From SAR86 cluster bacterium (GTDB taxonomy: Bacteria; Pseudomonadota; Gammaproteobacteria; Magnimaribacterales; Magnimaribacteraceae): a DNA stretch of 64,000 bases. Positions within the stretch are counted from its first letter, which is position 1; each line of letters begins with the position of its first letter. The stretch covers positions 1,025,517 to 1,089,516 of the forward strand of contig CP097969.1 in assembly GCA_023703575.1 (NCBI GenBank), written 5' to 3'. Positions 1-8,493 of this stretch are shown one piece after another. Below the pieces are notes generated by a model. That model was not told where the DNA came from, did no database searches, and worked only from the letters and a program-made list of their open reading frames with translations. The translations under genes were made by a program, and so were the position numbers.

Positions 1-1427
1 GCAATCGGTACACCCCAAGACCTTTGTCTAGAAATACACCAATCTGGACGTTCTTCCAACATTGAATTCATTCTGGCCTGACCCCAAGTTGGTGCCCAGT
101 TTATTGAATCTATAGAATTTTGAGATTGTTTCAAGAGATCTTTTTCCTCCATAGAAATAAACCATTGTGGTGTTGCTCTAAACATGACAGGACTTTTATG
201 CCTCCAACAATGGGGATAGCTATGTTCATAAGACGATTTCGATAATAAAACTCCTCTTTCTTTAAGGAGTGTTGTTATATTTTCATTTGCTTTGAAAACA
301 AATTGCCCTGCAAAATGCTCCACATCTTCATTATAAGTTCCATTCCCTTTTACTGGATTCAGAACATCAATACCATTTTGGATGCTTACAGTATAATCTT
401 CTAATCCATGACCTGGTGCGGTATGTACTATTCCCGTTCCTGCATCGGTTGTAACATGATCTCCAGATATTATTAACGAATTTCTATCAAGATATGGGTG
501 AGTAGCCTCAAAACCGAGTAGATCAGAGCCTTTACAAGTTCCTAGGGAAATAAACTTTTCTACCTCAATTCTTTCTAAGGTCGAATCTATTAAATCTTCA
601 GCGATAATTATATTTATTTTTCTTGTTTCATGAATTATCTCGATCAAAGCATAGGTAAATGATTCATTTATCGTCAAAGCCATGTTGCCGGGCAATGTCC
701 ATGGAGTAGTCGTCCAACTTGCTACATAGGATGGGTTCTTTAATGAGCATGAGAAAATCTTTGACACAATCTTATTATCTATGGGAAAAATAAAATCTAT
801 GGAAGTTGATATCTTGTCTTGATACTCTACTTCAGCTTCAGCTAGGGCTGAACCACAATCAACACACCAGTGAACAGGCTTATCTCCTCTTCGAAGATGT
901 CCCTTTTTGATTATTTTGCCTAACGATCTGATTATGTTTGCTTCAAAAGTAAAGTCCATAGTTACATATGGATTTTCCCAATCTCCAATAATTCCCAATC
1001 GCTTAAAATCTTTCTTTTGCATATCAATCTGGGATTGAGCATATTCTCTACAAGCTTGTCTAAACTCGGATAGTGGAATCTTATGACCTGCTTTGCCCTT
1101 CTTCTTTTCAACGTTTAATTCAATAGGCAGTCCATGACAATCCCATCCAGGGACATAAGGAGCATATTTCCCACTAAGAGTTTGAGATTTAATCACTATA
1201 TCTTTGAGAACTTTTTGCGCAGCATGTCCAATATGAATTTGTCCATTAGCATATGGCGGGCCATCATGAAGAATAAACTTTTCCCTACCTTGCCTTGCAT
1301 TAGCTACTTCCTTGCGTAGATCTATTTCTTCCCAAAATTCGATCATTTTGGGCTCTTTTGAAGGCAAATTGGCCTTCATAGCAAATCCAGTATTGGGTAA
1401 ATTCAGTGTATCTTTGTAATCAGACAT
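1..1427 (-). CDS. ileS: Isoleucyl-tRNA synthetase, N-terminal ~475 residues (3' end outside window)
   Basis: Charges tRNA-Ile with isoleucine in the cytoplasm. The reading frame starts at an ATG at 1427 and stays open to the left edge. The class I HIGH signature (HIGH, residues about 65-68, inside PPYANGQ..HIGH) is visible, followed by the WDCHGLPIE stretch and the CP1 editing region with GTGIVHTAPGHG. The frame reaches a tryptophan-rich RSWGVPI segment before the edge; the KMSKS loop and zinc ribbon must lie outside. ribF lies 18 bp upstream on the same strand, giving the murJ-ribF-ileS order common in gammaproteobacteria (lspA normally follows). Family assignment is secure; only completeness cannot be judged. 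Confidence 0.97.
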   Translation of the reverse strand, partial: MSDYKDTLNLPNTGFAMKANLPSKEPKMIEFWEEIDLRKEVANARQGREKFILHDGPPYANGQIHIGHAAQKVLKDIVIKSQTLSGKYAPYVPGWDCHGLPIELNVEKKKGKAGHKIPLSEFRQACREYAQSQIDMQKKDFKRLGIIGDWENPYVTMDFTFEANIIRSLGKIIKKGHLRRGDKPVHWCVDCGSALAEAEVEYQDKISTSIDFIFPIDNKIVSKIFSCSLKNPSYVASWTTTPWTLPGNMALTINESFTYALIEIIHETRKINIIIAEDLIDSTLERIEVEKFISLGTCKGSDLLGFEATHPYLDRNSLIISGDHVTTDAGTGIVHTAPGHGLEDYTVSIQNGIDVLNPVKGNGTYNEDVEHFAGQFVFKANENITTLLKERGVLLSKSSYEHSYPHCWRHKSPVMFRATPQWFISMEEKDLLKQSQNSIDSINWAPTWGQARMNSMLEERPDWCISRQRSWGVPI

Positions 1428-1445
1428 GTTTTAAATTTTGGCACT

Positions 1446-2393
1446 TTAACTTAAAAATTCCTGCGCGTAAGAAATATCTTTAAAAATTTGCTCTTTCAAG
1501 GCATCCAATCCATCAAATTTCTTCTCCTCTCTTACTTTTTTTAAGAACTCAACCGTGATCTTTTCTCCGTACAAGTGACCTGAAAATTCAAAAATATGAA
1601 CCTCTAAAACTGGATTCTGTCCATTGACTGTTGGCCTTGTGCCCATATTCGCAATGCCACCATAATGCTTACCTCCTAAATATACTTTAACAACATAGAC
1701 TCCTGCTATTGGAAGCTTATTTTTTGGTAGCCATAAGTTTGCTGTAGGTACACCTAATTGAGTTCCAAGTTGTTGACCGTAAACTACATTTCCACTGAAA
1801 GTATAGGGCCTTCCCAAAAGTTCTTTTGCCTCTATAAAGTTTCCTGCGATAAGAGAATTTCTAATTCTTGTGCTACTTACTCTTTCTCCACTTACTTCGA
1901 AAGTTTCTGTATTTTCTACTAAAATATCATTTTCACTACCCCAGCTCTTTAAGAAATTAAAGTCACCCTCCCTATTGGCACCAAACCTAAAGTCATCCCC
2001 AATAACAATCTTCTTTATTGATAATCTTGATAAAACCTCTCTTATGAAAACTTCAGGAGTCATTTTTCTTAGCTGGTTGTTAAAGTTTAGGAAAAATGAA
2101 AACTCAACACCTAATTCTTTTAATCTTTTAACTTTTTCAGGCCAAGGAAAAATTCTAGGCGGTTTTTCTTCTTCGGTTCCTAAGGCCTCAGCAAAAAACT
2201 CTTTTGCATGTGGCTCAGTAAAAATTACAAGAGTCTGCCAATTATTCTGAGCAGCATCTTTTTTCATATTCTTAATGATGTGCTGATGGCCAAGATGAAG
2301 TCCATCAAAATTACCAATAGTTGCTATAAGATCAACTTCTTTATATTTAGAAAGATAAAGATCTATATTCTGTATTCCTCTTATTAGATACAT
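1446..2393 (-). CDS. ribF: Bifunctional riboflavin kinase / FAD synthetase
   Basis: Converts riboflavin to FMN and then FAD. The 315 residues match the usual bacterial RibF length. The N-terminal nucleotidyltransferase domain (about 1-185) has GNFDGLHLGHQ (27-37, the HxGH adenylylation motif), GDDFRFG and STRIRN. The C-terminal riboflavin kinase domain (about 190-315) has GTQLGVPTAN, GVYVV and GIANMGTRPTV, then the LEVHIF strand. It lies 1 bp after murJ and 18 bp before ileS on the same strand, so it is probably cotranscribed with both. No key motif is missing. Confidence 0.96.
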   Translation of the reverse strand: MYLIRGIQNIDLYLSKYKEVDLIATIGNFDGLHLGHQHIIKNMKKDAAQNNWQTLVIFTEPHAKEFFAEALGTEEEKPPRIFPWPEKVKRLKELGVEFSFFLNFNNQLRKMTPEVFIREVLSRLSIKKIVIGDDFRFGANREGDFNFLKSWGSENDILVENTETFEVSGERVSSTRIRNSLIAGNFIEAKELLGRPYTFSGNVVYGQQLGTQLGVPTANLWLPKNKLPIAGVYVVKVYLGGKHYGGIANMGTRPTVNGQNPVLEVHIFEFSGHLYGEKITVEFLKKVREEKKFDGLDALKEQIFKDISYAQEFLS

Positions 2394-2394
2394 G

Positions 2395-4008
2395 CTAATT
2401 CACAAAGCTCTTAATTTTTAATCCTGTTAATCTTAAAGCAATCAAATATAAACCTATACCAATGATGATCATCTTTAAAAGATAGAGTATTTGTTCAAAA
2501 TCACTTGAGTTTCTTAAATAGGCAACTTCTTGACCAAAAAAATTTAAAAATAGAACTAGCAGCAGAGAGGCAAAAACCAATCTTAACCAAAATAAAAGCC
2601 ACCCTTCTGAAGGCCTGTAAACATCATCGCGTTTAAGAAGAATTAATAAGGTTAATACAGTGAAAAAGGCTGATATGGAGCTTGCTAATGCAAGACCTAC
2701 ATGACCGTAGCTAAGATTAAAGCCTAAAAACCAGGCTAGAAATGCATTCAAAATCATTGAAGCCAAAGCGACATACATCGGTTTTTTAGGCTCTTGTCGA
2801 GCAAAAAAACTCGGTGTCAGGATTTTAATGAGCATAAATGCAACTAAACCAAATGCTAAAGCAATCAAGCTATATGAAGCTTGTAAAGTATCTTGAGAAT
2901 TAAAAGCACCTCGTTCAAATAAAGTTAAGATTATCGGCTCTGCAAGCATAATTAAGCCTACAACTGCCGGTATCCCTATGAGCAATATTAATCTTATAGA
3001 CCAATCTAAAGTATTAGAGAATGATGTTTTGTCTTCTGTCACAAACAATGATGATAGTCTAGGCAGAATCACTGTGCCTATAGCAATAGCAAATATTCCC
3101 AAAGGCAATTGCATTAGCCTATCAGAAACATAAAGCCAACTTGGGCTTCCTGTAGGTAGTAGTGAAGCCAGTATTGTGTCGACGAGCATATTTATTTGAC
3201 TTACTCCTCCAGCAATTATTCCTGGAATCATCAAATACATCACCTTCCTTACACCCGGATGACTCATATTTAATTTGAATTTAGGCAATAAACCCATACT
3301 TACTAATGCAGGTATTTGAATGAAGACTTGAATGATACCCGCAGCAAATACTCCCCATGCAATAGCATAGATTGGAAGTTCAAATTTAGGCGCGAACCAA
3401 ACGGTAGCTGCAATAAGACTGAGGTTATAAAATAAAGGTGTGAGCGCTGGTAGAGAAAATTTCTGATAAGAATTTAATATTGAGCCGGAAAAAGCTACTA
3501 AAGAAACCAAAAATAAATAAGGGAAAGTAATCTGAAGTATATCTATGGCCAAATCCTTTTTTAAAGGCTCCATATAAAAACCAGGTGCAAAGATCATTAC
3601 AAAAATTGGTGCAAATAAAAGAGCTAAAGTTGTTACTAATAATAAAATGGCAGATAAAGCACCAAAGGTATTATCTATGAGGTTTTTGATCTGGCTGGGA
3701 TTATCTTCTTTATATTCTGCAAGCACTGGAACAAATGCTTGATTAAAAGCTCCCTCAGCAAATAATCTCCTGAAAACACTTGGTATTTTCATGATGACCA
3801 CAAAGGTGTCTAATGCCACTCCTGCTCCAAGCAAGCCGGTAATGACTATATCTCGAATCAATCCGAGTATTCTTGATACAAAAGTCCAGAATGAAACTAG
3901 TCCGCTGCTTGCTAAGAGCTTTAAAGATTTCTTTTGAGATGGGTCGTCTTGGCTCAGGCCTAATCCTCTTCGGAAGGTGTAAAATCCATTGAGACCGAAT
4001 TGATACAA
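2395..4008 (-). CDS. murJ: Lipid II flippase MurJ (MviN family)
   Basis: Moves lipid II across the inner membrane for peptidoglycan synthesis. The protein is almost wholly hydrophobic (about 14 predicted membrane helices) and carries the MOP-superfamily N-terminal hallmark SRILGLIRD and the DTFVV..KIP..FRRLFAEGAFNQAF-type segment (quoted in part). The start is unresolved: there is no ATG near the conserved N-terminus. Coordinates use a TTG at 4008 that overlaps msrB by 49 bp. A CTG at 3957 with GAGG a few bases upstream, just past the msrB stop, would give an N-terminus of the usual family length and fits better biologically. A TTG at 4068 is also open. ribF follows after 1 bp. Confidence 0.93.
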   Translation of the reverse strand: MYQFGLNGFYTFRRGLGLSQDDPSQKKSLKLLASSGLVSFWTFVSRILGLIRDIVITGLLGAGVALDTFVVIMKIPSVFRRLFAEGAFNQAFVPVLAEYKEDNPSQIKNLIDNTFGALSAILLLVTTLALLFAPIFVMIFAPGFYMEPLKKDLAIDILQITFPYLFLVSLVAFSGSILNSYQKFSLPALTPLFYNLSLIAATVWFAPKFELPIYAIAWGVFAAGIIQVFIQIPALVSMGLLPKFKLNMSHPGVRKVMYLMIPGIIAGGVSQINMLVDTILASLLPTGSPSWLYVSDRLMQLPLGIFAIAIGTVILPRLSSLFVTEDKTSFSNTLDWSIRLILLIGIPAVVGLIMLAEPIILTLFERGAFNSQDTLQASYSLIALAFGLVAFMLIKILTPSFFARQEPKKPMYVALASMILNAFLAWFLGFNLSYGHVGLALASSISAFFTVLTLLILLKRDDVYRPSEGWLLFWLRLVFASLLLVLFLNFFGQEVAYLRNSSDFEQILYLLKMIIIGIGLYLIALRLTGLKIKSFVN

Positions 4009-4352
4009 TATCTTAGTCCTGTAGGCTGAGGCCCATCGGGAAAAACATGTCCAAGATGGGCCTTGCAATTATTGCAATGAACTTCTGTTCTAATCATCCC
4101 AGCTGAGCGGTCTTCTTGAGTTTCAATATTACTCTCAACCGAAGGCTGAAAAAAACTCGGCCAACCTGATCCAGAATCATATTTTTCTTTGGAACTGAAG
4201 ATTTCTGCTCCGCATACCACGCAGTGATATGTACCGGGCATTTTATTAGAGTCATATTTTCCACTAAATGCAGGTTCAGTCCCATGATTTTGGGTTACGT
4301 AATACTCTTCAGGTGTTAGCTTATCTTTAAGATTATCTTTATTTTGACTCAT
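3960..4352 (-). CDS. msrB: Peptide-methionine (R)-S-oxide reductase
   Basis: Reduces methionine-R-sulfoxide in proteins, a repair step after oxidative damage. I chose the ATG at 4352 (MSQNKDNLK) rather than an upstream start inside the desaturase gene, because the upstream TAA is only 2 bp away and 130 residues match the family length. Two zinc-binding CxxC pairs (CVVCG and CNNCK) are present, with the SGSGWPSF block, the HLGHVFPDGP block and the catalytic cysteine in RYCINS. It is cytoplasmic, with no signal peptide. It sits between the desaturase and murJ on the same strand. Confidence 0.95.
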   Translation of the reverse strand: MSQNKDNLKDKLTPEEYYVTQNHGTEPAFSGKYDSNKMPGTYHCVVCGAEIFSSKEKYDSGSGWPSFFQPSVESNIETQEDRSAGMIRTEVHCNNCKAHLGHVFPDGPQPTGLRYCINSVSMDFTPSEED

Positions 4353-4354
4353 AG

Positions 4355-5281
4355 TTAGGCACTCACTGCTTTCATTAAAACACTTCTGTAAGAATTTGCG
4401 ATACACATTCTATCTTCATATCCATTTTCAATCATCATGGAATGTGCCTTCGGTAAGTTATACCAAGGACACATCATGAATAAGTGATGTTCAAGATGAT
4501 AATTCACCCTATGCGGAGCCATTAAAAACCTCACCAAAGGGTTTGTTAATGTTGTTCTTGTATTATCAAAGTTATTATTACCAGGCGTTACGGAGTGTTC
4601 CGCGATATTTCTAATCCTGATTATTAAACTATAGTATGTAAATGCTGGAAGCCACCATAGTAAAAAAAATAAAGACCAGTGAAAGAAGATAGAAATCATG
4701 AAAAATATGATCGTGTTTGTAATCAAAAAACCATGTATTTTATGCCATACTCTATTTAGTTTTTCCTTAGAATTTTTAGCTTCAGTGTTCAAGATTGAAT
4801 TCAGAGCTTGAGAGTATCTTTTGTATCCTGTTATTCCTGTTAAATCTCTAAAAATTTTTCTGTAGAAACTGTCTTTTTTTATCGGAAAAGGTGCGCTCAA
4901 TGATAAATCTGGGTCATCTTTTGTTTCCGTAAACCTATGGTGCTTCAAATGATATGGCCTATAAACTCTATTATCTTGGAAAATGGGGTATGCACAAAAC
5001 CATTGAGAAATGAAATCATTTACTTTTGGATCTGAGAATAAAAGATTATGTGCTCCATCATGGACAAGTACTGCTAAAGCAAACTGTCTCGAACCAATTA
5101 TGATCAGGCTCACGATAAAAGTGATAAAGCCGGGGTATAAGTAAAAGAAAGCAAGAGAAGATACAATTAATCCCCAATCAAAAATTAGGGCGAAAACATT
5201 CTTCAGATCACTTTTTGATCTAATGATGGCTAACTGTTGTTCGTTAAGAAGATCAGAAGGCTTAATTCTGGAACTATCCAT
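4355..5281 (-). CDS. Membrane fatty acid desaturase family protein
   Basis: Probable di-iron, oxygen-dependent acyl desaturase or hydroxylase of the inner membrane. The three histidine clusters of the family are visible in order: HDGAH (about 74-78), HLKHHRFT followed by DDPD (about 111-122), and YHLEHHLF near the C-terminus, with an extra NIAEHS. Hydrophobic segments at about 30-65 and 185-225 would form paired membrane hairpins. At 308 residues it is normal length. The substrate cannot be read from sequence: phospholipid acyl chains are most likely, but carotenoid hydroxylation or alkane hydroxylation use similar scaffolds. Upstream is a 142 bp gap containing the terminator of the neighbouring operon. 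Confidence 0.86.
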   Translation of the reverse strand: MDSSRIKPSDLLNEQQLAIIRSKSDLKNVFALIFDWGLIVSSLAFFYLYPGFITFIVSLIIIGSRQFALAVLVHDGAHNLLFSDPKVNDFISQWFCAYPIFQDNRVYRPYHLKHHRFTETKDDPDLSLSAPFPIKKDSFYRKIFRDLTGITGYKRYSQALNSILNTEAKNSKEKLNRVWHKIHGFLITNTIIFFMISIFFHWSLFFLLWWLPAFTYYSLIIRIRNIAEHSVTPGNNNFDNTRTTLTNPLVRFLMAPHRVNYHLEHHLFMMCPWYNLPKAHSMMIENGYEDRMCIANSYRSVLMKAVSA

Positions 5282-5379
5282 CTTCTAATTATAACTAAGG
5301 CTAGCGAGTCTTAGAAATATTTATACAAAGATAAATATCTGATAATTATGAATTTTCTAAATAATAGATTAAATTTAAT

Positions 5380-5410
5380 AAAAAAACGGCCACCAAAGTG
5401 ACCGTTTTAT
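5380..5410 (-). terminator. Rho-independent terminator of the five-paralog unit
   Basis: Read on the minus strand, 15 bp after the stop of the last paralog, the sequence forms AAAACGG-T-CAC / GTG-G-CCGTTTT around a short TTTG-type loop (one T/G wobble at the mismatch position) and continues into a run of seven Ts. The stem plus T-run on this strand only makes it a good intrinsic terminator for the paralog array. The rest of the 5282-5423 gap is AT-rich and should hold the desaturase promoter (a TATAAT lies about 10 bp before its ATG). Confidence 0.8.
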
Positions 5411-5423
5411 TCAATAAAAAGTA

Positions 5424-6164
5424 TTAGTTCATTACTTTTATATTATTTGCTGCATAAACCCTAGGAGCATCACAATCAGCAATCTGTTCTGGTAAAGAAC
5501 CATCAGACATAGCTTGTTTTCGAGCATCTCTGTATTTTCCATACTCATTCATGCTGCTAAAAGAGATATTGATATAGAAGTCGTTAGTAGCTGAAGTGTC
5601 TGATCCACCTGCAGCCCACCATCTCCAAGCTCCTCCTGAATGCCCAATACTATCAAAAAATGCATTCCATTCTTTATCATTATCTCTGAAGTCAGAAACA
5701 CCTTTTCTTTTCTTGAAATTACAGCTATGAAAAGCCCAAATGTTTGTGTCCCCTTCTTCAAAAGTTGATGAAGGTTCTCTTGCTTCCCAGATGTCCCAAT
5801 GACTCCAAGAGGCACATTCAACTAAATTCTCCCATTTACTGAAAACTTCTGTTCCATTTTCAAAAAACCAATCAAGAGAGGTGCCCATATCGGCATTATC
5901 TGCCGTAAATCCAACCCAAAATAAGTCATATCCACCGTCATTATCAGCAAATAATGTCGGAGTAGTAACCCAGCCATCGTATGGAATAGGATAATCTAAC
6001 TCATACCAGTCTGTCCTGACCATATTCATTACATCCTCAACACTCTTTCCGTCCTTCAGATTACACTGTAGAACTTCTCCTGTATAAGTTGTCCATTCAT
6101 GATCATCAGCAAAACTCATAAGGCTAAAAGAACTTAAGACAAAAATTTGTAGAATTTTTTTCAT
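5424..6164 (-). CDS. Exported four-cysteine two-domain protein, paralog 1 (function unknown)
   Basis: I do not recognise a named family. The 246-residue protein starts with a clear signal peptide (about 1-19, cleavage before DDH). Domain A runs from C34 to C117 (LKDGKSVEDV, DGWVTTP, YDLFWVGF, MGTSLDWFF). Domain B runs from C148 to C231 (WNAFFD, GGAWRWW, DFYINISFSS, MNEYGKYRDA), followed by a DAPRVYAANN tail. The paired cysteines could form one disulfide per domain in the periplasm. It is the last gene of the array and is followed by the terminator. Its second domain has KKRKG where the others have the acidic EGK block, so it is a slightly diverged copy. Confidence 0.82.
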   Translation of the reverse strand: MKKILQIFVLSSFSLMSFADDHEWTTYTGEVLQCNLKDGKSVEDVMNMVRTDWYELDYPIPYDGWVTTPTLFADNDGGYDLFWVGFTADNADMGTSLDWFFENGTEVFSKWENLVECASWSHWDIWEAREPSSTFEEGDTNIWAFHSCNFKKRKGVSDFRDNDKEWNAFFDSIGHSGGAWRWWAAGGSDTSATNDFYINISFSSMNEYGKYRDARKQAMSDGSLPEQIADCDAPRVYAANNIKVMN

Positions 6165-6180
6165 AATTTATCCTTTTAAT

Positions 6181-6933
6181 TTATTCAACTAATCTTAGTC
6201 TTACATTAGTTGACTCATAAAGCCTCGGTGTATTGCAGTTATGCACTTCCTCTGGTCTCGTATTATTCATCATAGCTACCAGCCTGTTGTCTCTTGAAGC
6301 TCCATATTGCTCAATACTCGAAAAACTTACAGCAACTAAATAATCATAATCTGTCTCTGTTGGAGATCCAGTTTCGGGCCACCATCTCCAATAACCACCT
6401 TCAAATCCTGAGTCATCTAAATATTTATTCCAAACCTTATCATTAGATTCTAAGTCATCAACTGACTTGCCTTCTTTGAAAGAGCAAGATTGAATCATAG
6501 TATAACCAGTCGCACCTTCAACCCATTCGTTTTTGGGAGTTCTTCCTTCTACATTAAGATTAAGTGACATTCCAGAACAGTTAGTTACCCTTTCCCATTT
6601 TTCAGCAATCTTTTGGCCACCAGCCCTGAATTCATCTTCAGCTTTGCCAACACTAGCAAGAGTCTCAGCAAATCCTAGAAAAACAAAATCTAGATCAAAA
6701 TCTGTATTTGACATGTATACCGGAGTCATAACCCAAGCACTAAAGGGTTCTGTAAAGTATTCATCACCATATTCATTCCATTCATCAAGCACTTTCATGA
6801 CATCATCCATATCTTTACCATCTGTAAATTGACACTGTAATGCTGCCATACCACCTATCTCAACATGATCATCTGCATTAGCAAAGTTCAAAAAAGATAA
6901 GCATATTGATATTAAAATAATTTTAATTTTCAT
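6181..6933 (-). CDS. Exported four-cysteine two-domain protein, paralog 2 (function unknown)
   Basis: Same family as its neighbours, 250 residues. The start at 6933 is chosen over in-frame starts at 6945 and 6975 because GAGG lies 7 bases upstream of it and the longer versions run into the next gene. A signal peptide (MKIKII..., cleavage before DDH) precedes domain A (DGKDMDDVMK, DEWNEYGDE, AWVMTP, LDFVFLGF, SVGKAEDEF) and domain B (KEGKSVDDLE, VWNKYLDDSG, GGYWRWWPE, DYDYLVAVSFSS, QYGASRDNR), ending in NTPRLYES. The four domain cysteines are conserved; one further cysteine lies in the signal peptide. The role is unknown; export to the periplasm is inferred from the signal. Confidence 0.84.
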   Translation of the reverse strand: MKIKIILISICLSFLNFANADDHVEIGGMAALQCQFTDGKDMDDVMKVLDEWNEYGDEYFTEPFSAWVMTPVYMSNTDFDLDFVFLGFAETLASVGKAEDEFRAGGQKIAEKWERVTNCSGMSLNLNVEGRTPKNEWVEGATGYTMIQSCSFKEGKSVDDLESNDKVWNKYLDDSGFEGGYWRWWPETGSPTETDYDYLVAVSFSSIEQYGASRDNRLVAMMNNTRPEEVHNCNTPRLYESTNVRLRLVE

Positions 6934-6949
6934 TTTTTTCCTCATTGGT

Positions 6950-7702
6950 TTAGTTAAAAGGTCTGTTTCTAGCATTCATTGCAGTATAAACTCGTGGTGT
7001 GTCGCAACTTAAAATGCTTTCTGGTTGAGATGCACTATTCCAAAATCTGTCATCTAATGATTCTCCGTACTCTTCCCATGTGTTGTAAGTAACATTTAGT
7101 AAGAAATCTATGTCCAAAGAATTGGAAGTTCCTGGACCCGGCCACCAGCGCCATACGCCTCCGGTGAATCCTCTCTTATCATTGTAATCATTCCAAGCTT
7201 CATCACTTGCTTTTAAATCTTCTACTGATTTACCTTCAATGAAAGAGCAACTTCTGATTTCCCAAAAAGTGGTTCCCCCTTCTTCAAAGGGGATTGTTGG
7301 AGCTCTAGCTTCAACAGCCATATAATATCCTTGAGAACCACAGTCAGAAATTGAATCCCATTTTGCAAATGTGCTAGCCGCTTCATCTGAGAACCATGAA
7401 TCTTGAACAATGCCCATATCTTTATGAGAATTAGTGAAGCCAACCCATCCAAAATCAAAGTTAGATTCATTAGCAGATCTCAGAAATGGTGTTAATACAA
7501 ATCCGCTGTAAGCAGCTTTCCAGCTCTTATCAGCATAGGGATTCAAATCTTCAGAAATGAAATCAATCACATCATCCATGTTCATGTCTTCTTCAAAATT
7601 ACATTGGTAACCTTCCATTCCATAACTCACCGGCATGTGGTCATCGGCCAGAAGATTATTCAATCCAAAAAATATCAGCGATATTAGTAAATACTTATTC
7701 AT
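6950..7702 (-). CDS. Exported four-cysteine two-domain protein, paralog 3 (function unknown)
   Basis: 250 residues from the ATG at 7702; a TTG at 7720 would only add six charged residues before the signal peptide. The signal (MNKYLLISLIFFGLNNLLA) ends before DDH. Domain A has MNMDDVIDF, GFVLTP, NFDFGWVGFTNS and MGIVQDSWF. Domain B has IEGKSVEDLK, WNDYNDKRGF, GGVWRWWPGPG, DIDFLLNV and EYGESLDDR, ending in CDTPRVYTAMNAR. All four cysteines are kept. This copy is the closest to the array consensus. The gene lies 16 bp upstream of paralog 2 and 21 bp downstream of paralog 4. Confidence 0.84.
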   Translation of the reverse strand: MNKYLLISLIFFGLNNLLADDHMPVSYGMEGYQCNFEEDMNMDDVIDFISEDLNPYADKSWKAAYSGFVLTPFLRSANESNFDFGWVGFTNSHKDMGIVQDSWFSDEAASTFAKWDSISDCGSQGYYMAVEARAPTIPFEEGGTTFWEIRSCSFIEGKSVEDLKASDEAWNDYNDKRGFTGGVWRWWPGPGTSNSLDIDFLLNVTYNTWEEYGESLDDRFWNSASQPESILSCDTPRVYTAMNARNRPFN

Positions 7703-7723
7703 ATTTCTTCTCGTTCTCAAAAA

Positions 7724-8485
7724 TTAGTTACTTGGAGATCTAACATTATTGATCTGATAGAGTCTTGGTGAATCACATGAGAGCATTTCGCCATATATCT
7801 CTAATTGCGCTAGCAAGCCTCCTTCATTGATGATTGATCCCATTCCATCACCCCATTCATTCATTGAAGAGGCAGTAAATACATTTTTAAAATCATAATC
7901 GGCCTCAATTGAATCACCAACAGCCGGATACCATCTAAATATGCTTCCTTTCCCCTCATTTGAATCAAGATAGGCATTCCATTTAGCATCAGCCATAGCA
8001 AGATCAACCGGAGTAATTCCTTCAGATACCGAGCAATTACTTACCATCATTACACCTTCTGAATCTTGATCAGGAATTGATTGTCTTATTACTTGAGCAG
8101 CAAATATTGTTTGCGTATTGCAAGTTCTAATTTTGTCAAACTTTGCACCCAGAGCAGCAGCTTCTTCAAACCAGATATCATAAATTTTTCCAAAGCTCGA
8201 CCAGGAGTTTGATCCACCTAGCCATCCAAAATCAAAAGAATTATCACTTGCTGATCTGTAGTGAGGTGTAACAACCCAACCTGCGTAAGGATATTCACTG
8301 TGTTCATTCAGGAAGTCGTTCCATTCATCAATATGCCTCATGAAATCTTCCATGTCATTGTTGCCATTGAAATTACATTGCTGAATTTCAATGGGGAAAA
8401 AATTAGGCATTTCAGGAGTATGATCATCAGAATATAGCCAGAAAGATGCCGAAAGTGCAAAAAGTAAAGTTAAAGTTTTATTCAT
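7724..8485 (-). CDS. Exported four-cysteine two-domain protein, paralog 4 (function unknown)
   Basis: 253 residues. The start ATG at 8485 has AGGA eight bases upstream. The signal peptide ends before DDH (SDDHTPE). Domain A contains NNDMEDFMR, DEWNDF, AGWVVTP, SFDFGWLGGSNS and FGKIYDIWF; domain B contains SEGITPVDL, KWNAYLDS, FRWYPAVG, DYDFKNVF and NEWGDGMGS, then a longer insertion (about 10 residues) before CDSPRLYQINNVR. The RWW of other copies is RWY here. Four cysteines are kept. Together with paralog 5 it forms the more diverged, longer-tailed pair of the array. Confidence 0.83.
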   Translation of the reverse strand: MNKTLTLLFALSASFWLYSDDHTPEMPNFFPIEIQQCNFNGNNDMEDFMRHIDEWNDFLNEHSEYPYAGWVVTPHYRSASDNSFDFGWLGGSNSWSSFGKIYDIWFEEAAALGAKFDKIRTCNTQTIFAAQVIRQSIPDQDSEGVMMVSNCSVSEGITPVDLAMADAKWNAYLDSNEGKGSIFRWYPAVGDSIEADYDFKNVFTASSMNEWGDGMGSIINEGGLLAQLEIYGEMLSCDSPRLYQINNVRSPSN

Positions 8486-8493
8486 AATATTTC

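Noticed and set aside
1134-1319. Plus-strand frames inside ileS, ribF and other genes
   Set aside because: They mirror conserved coding sequence on the opposite strand and have no independent coding signal or ribosome binding site.
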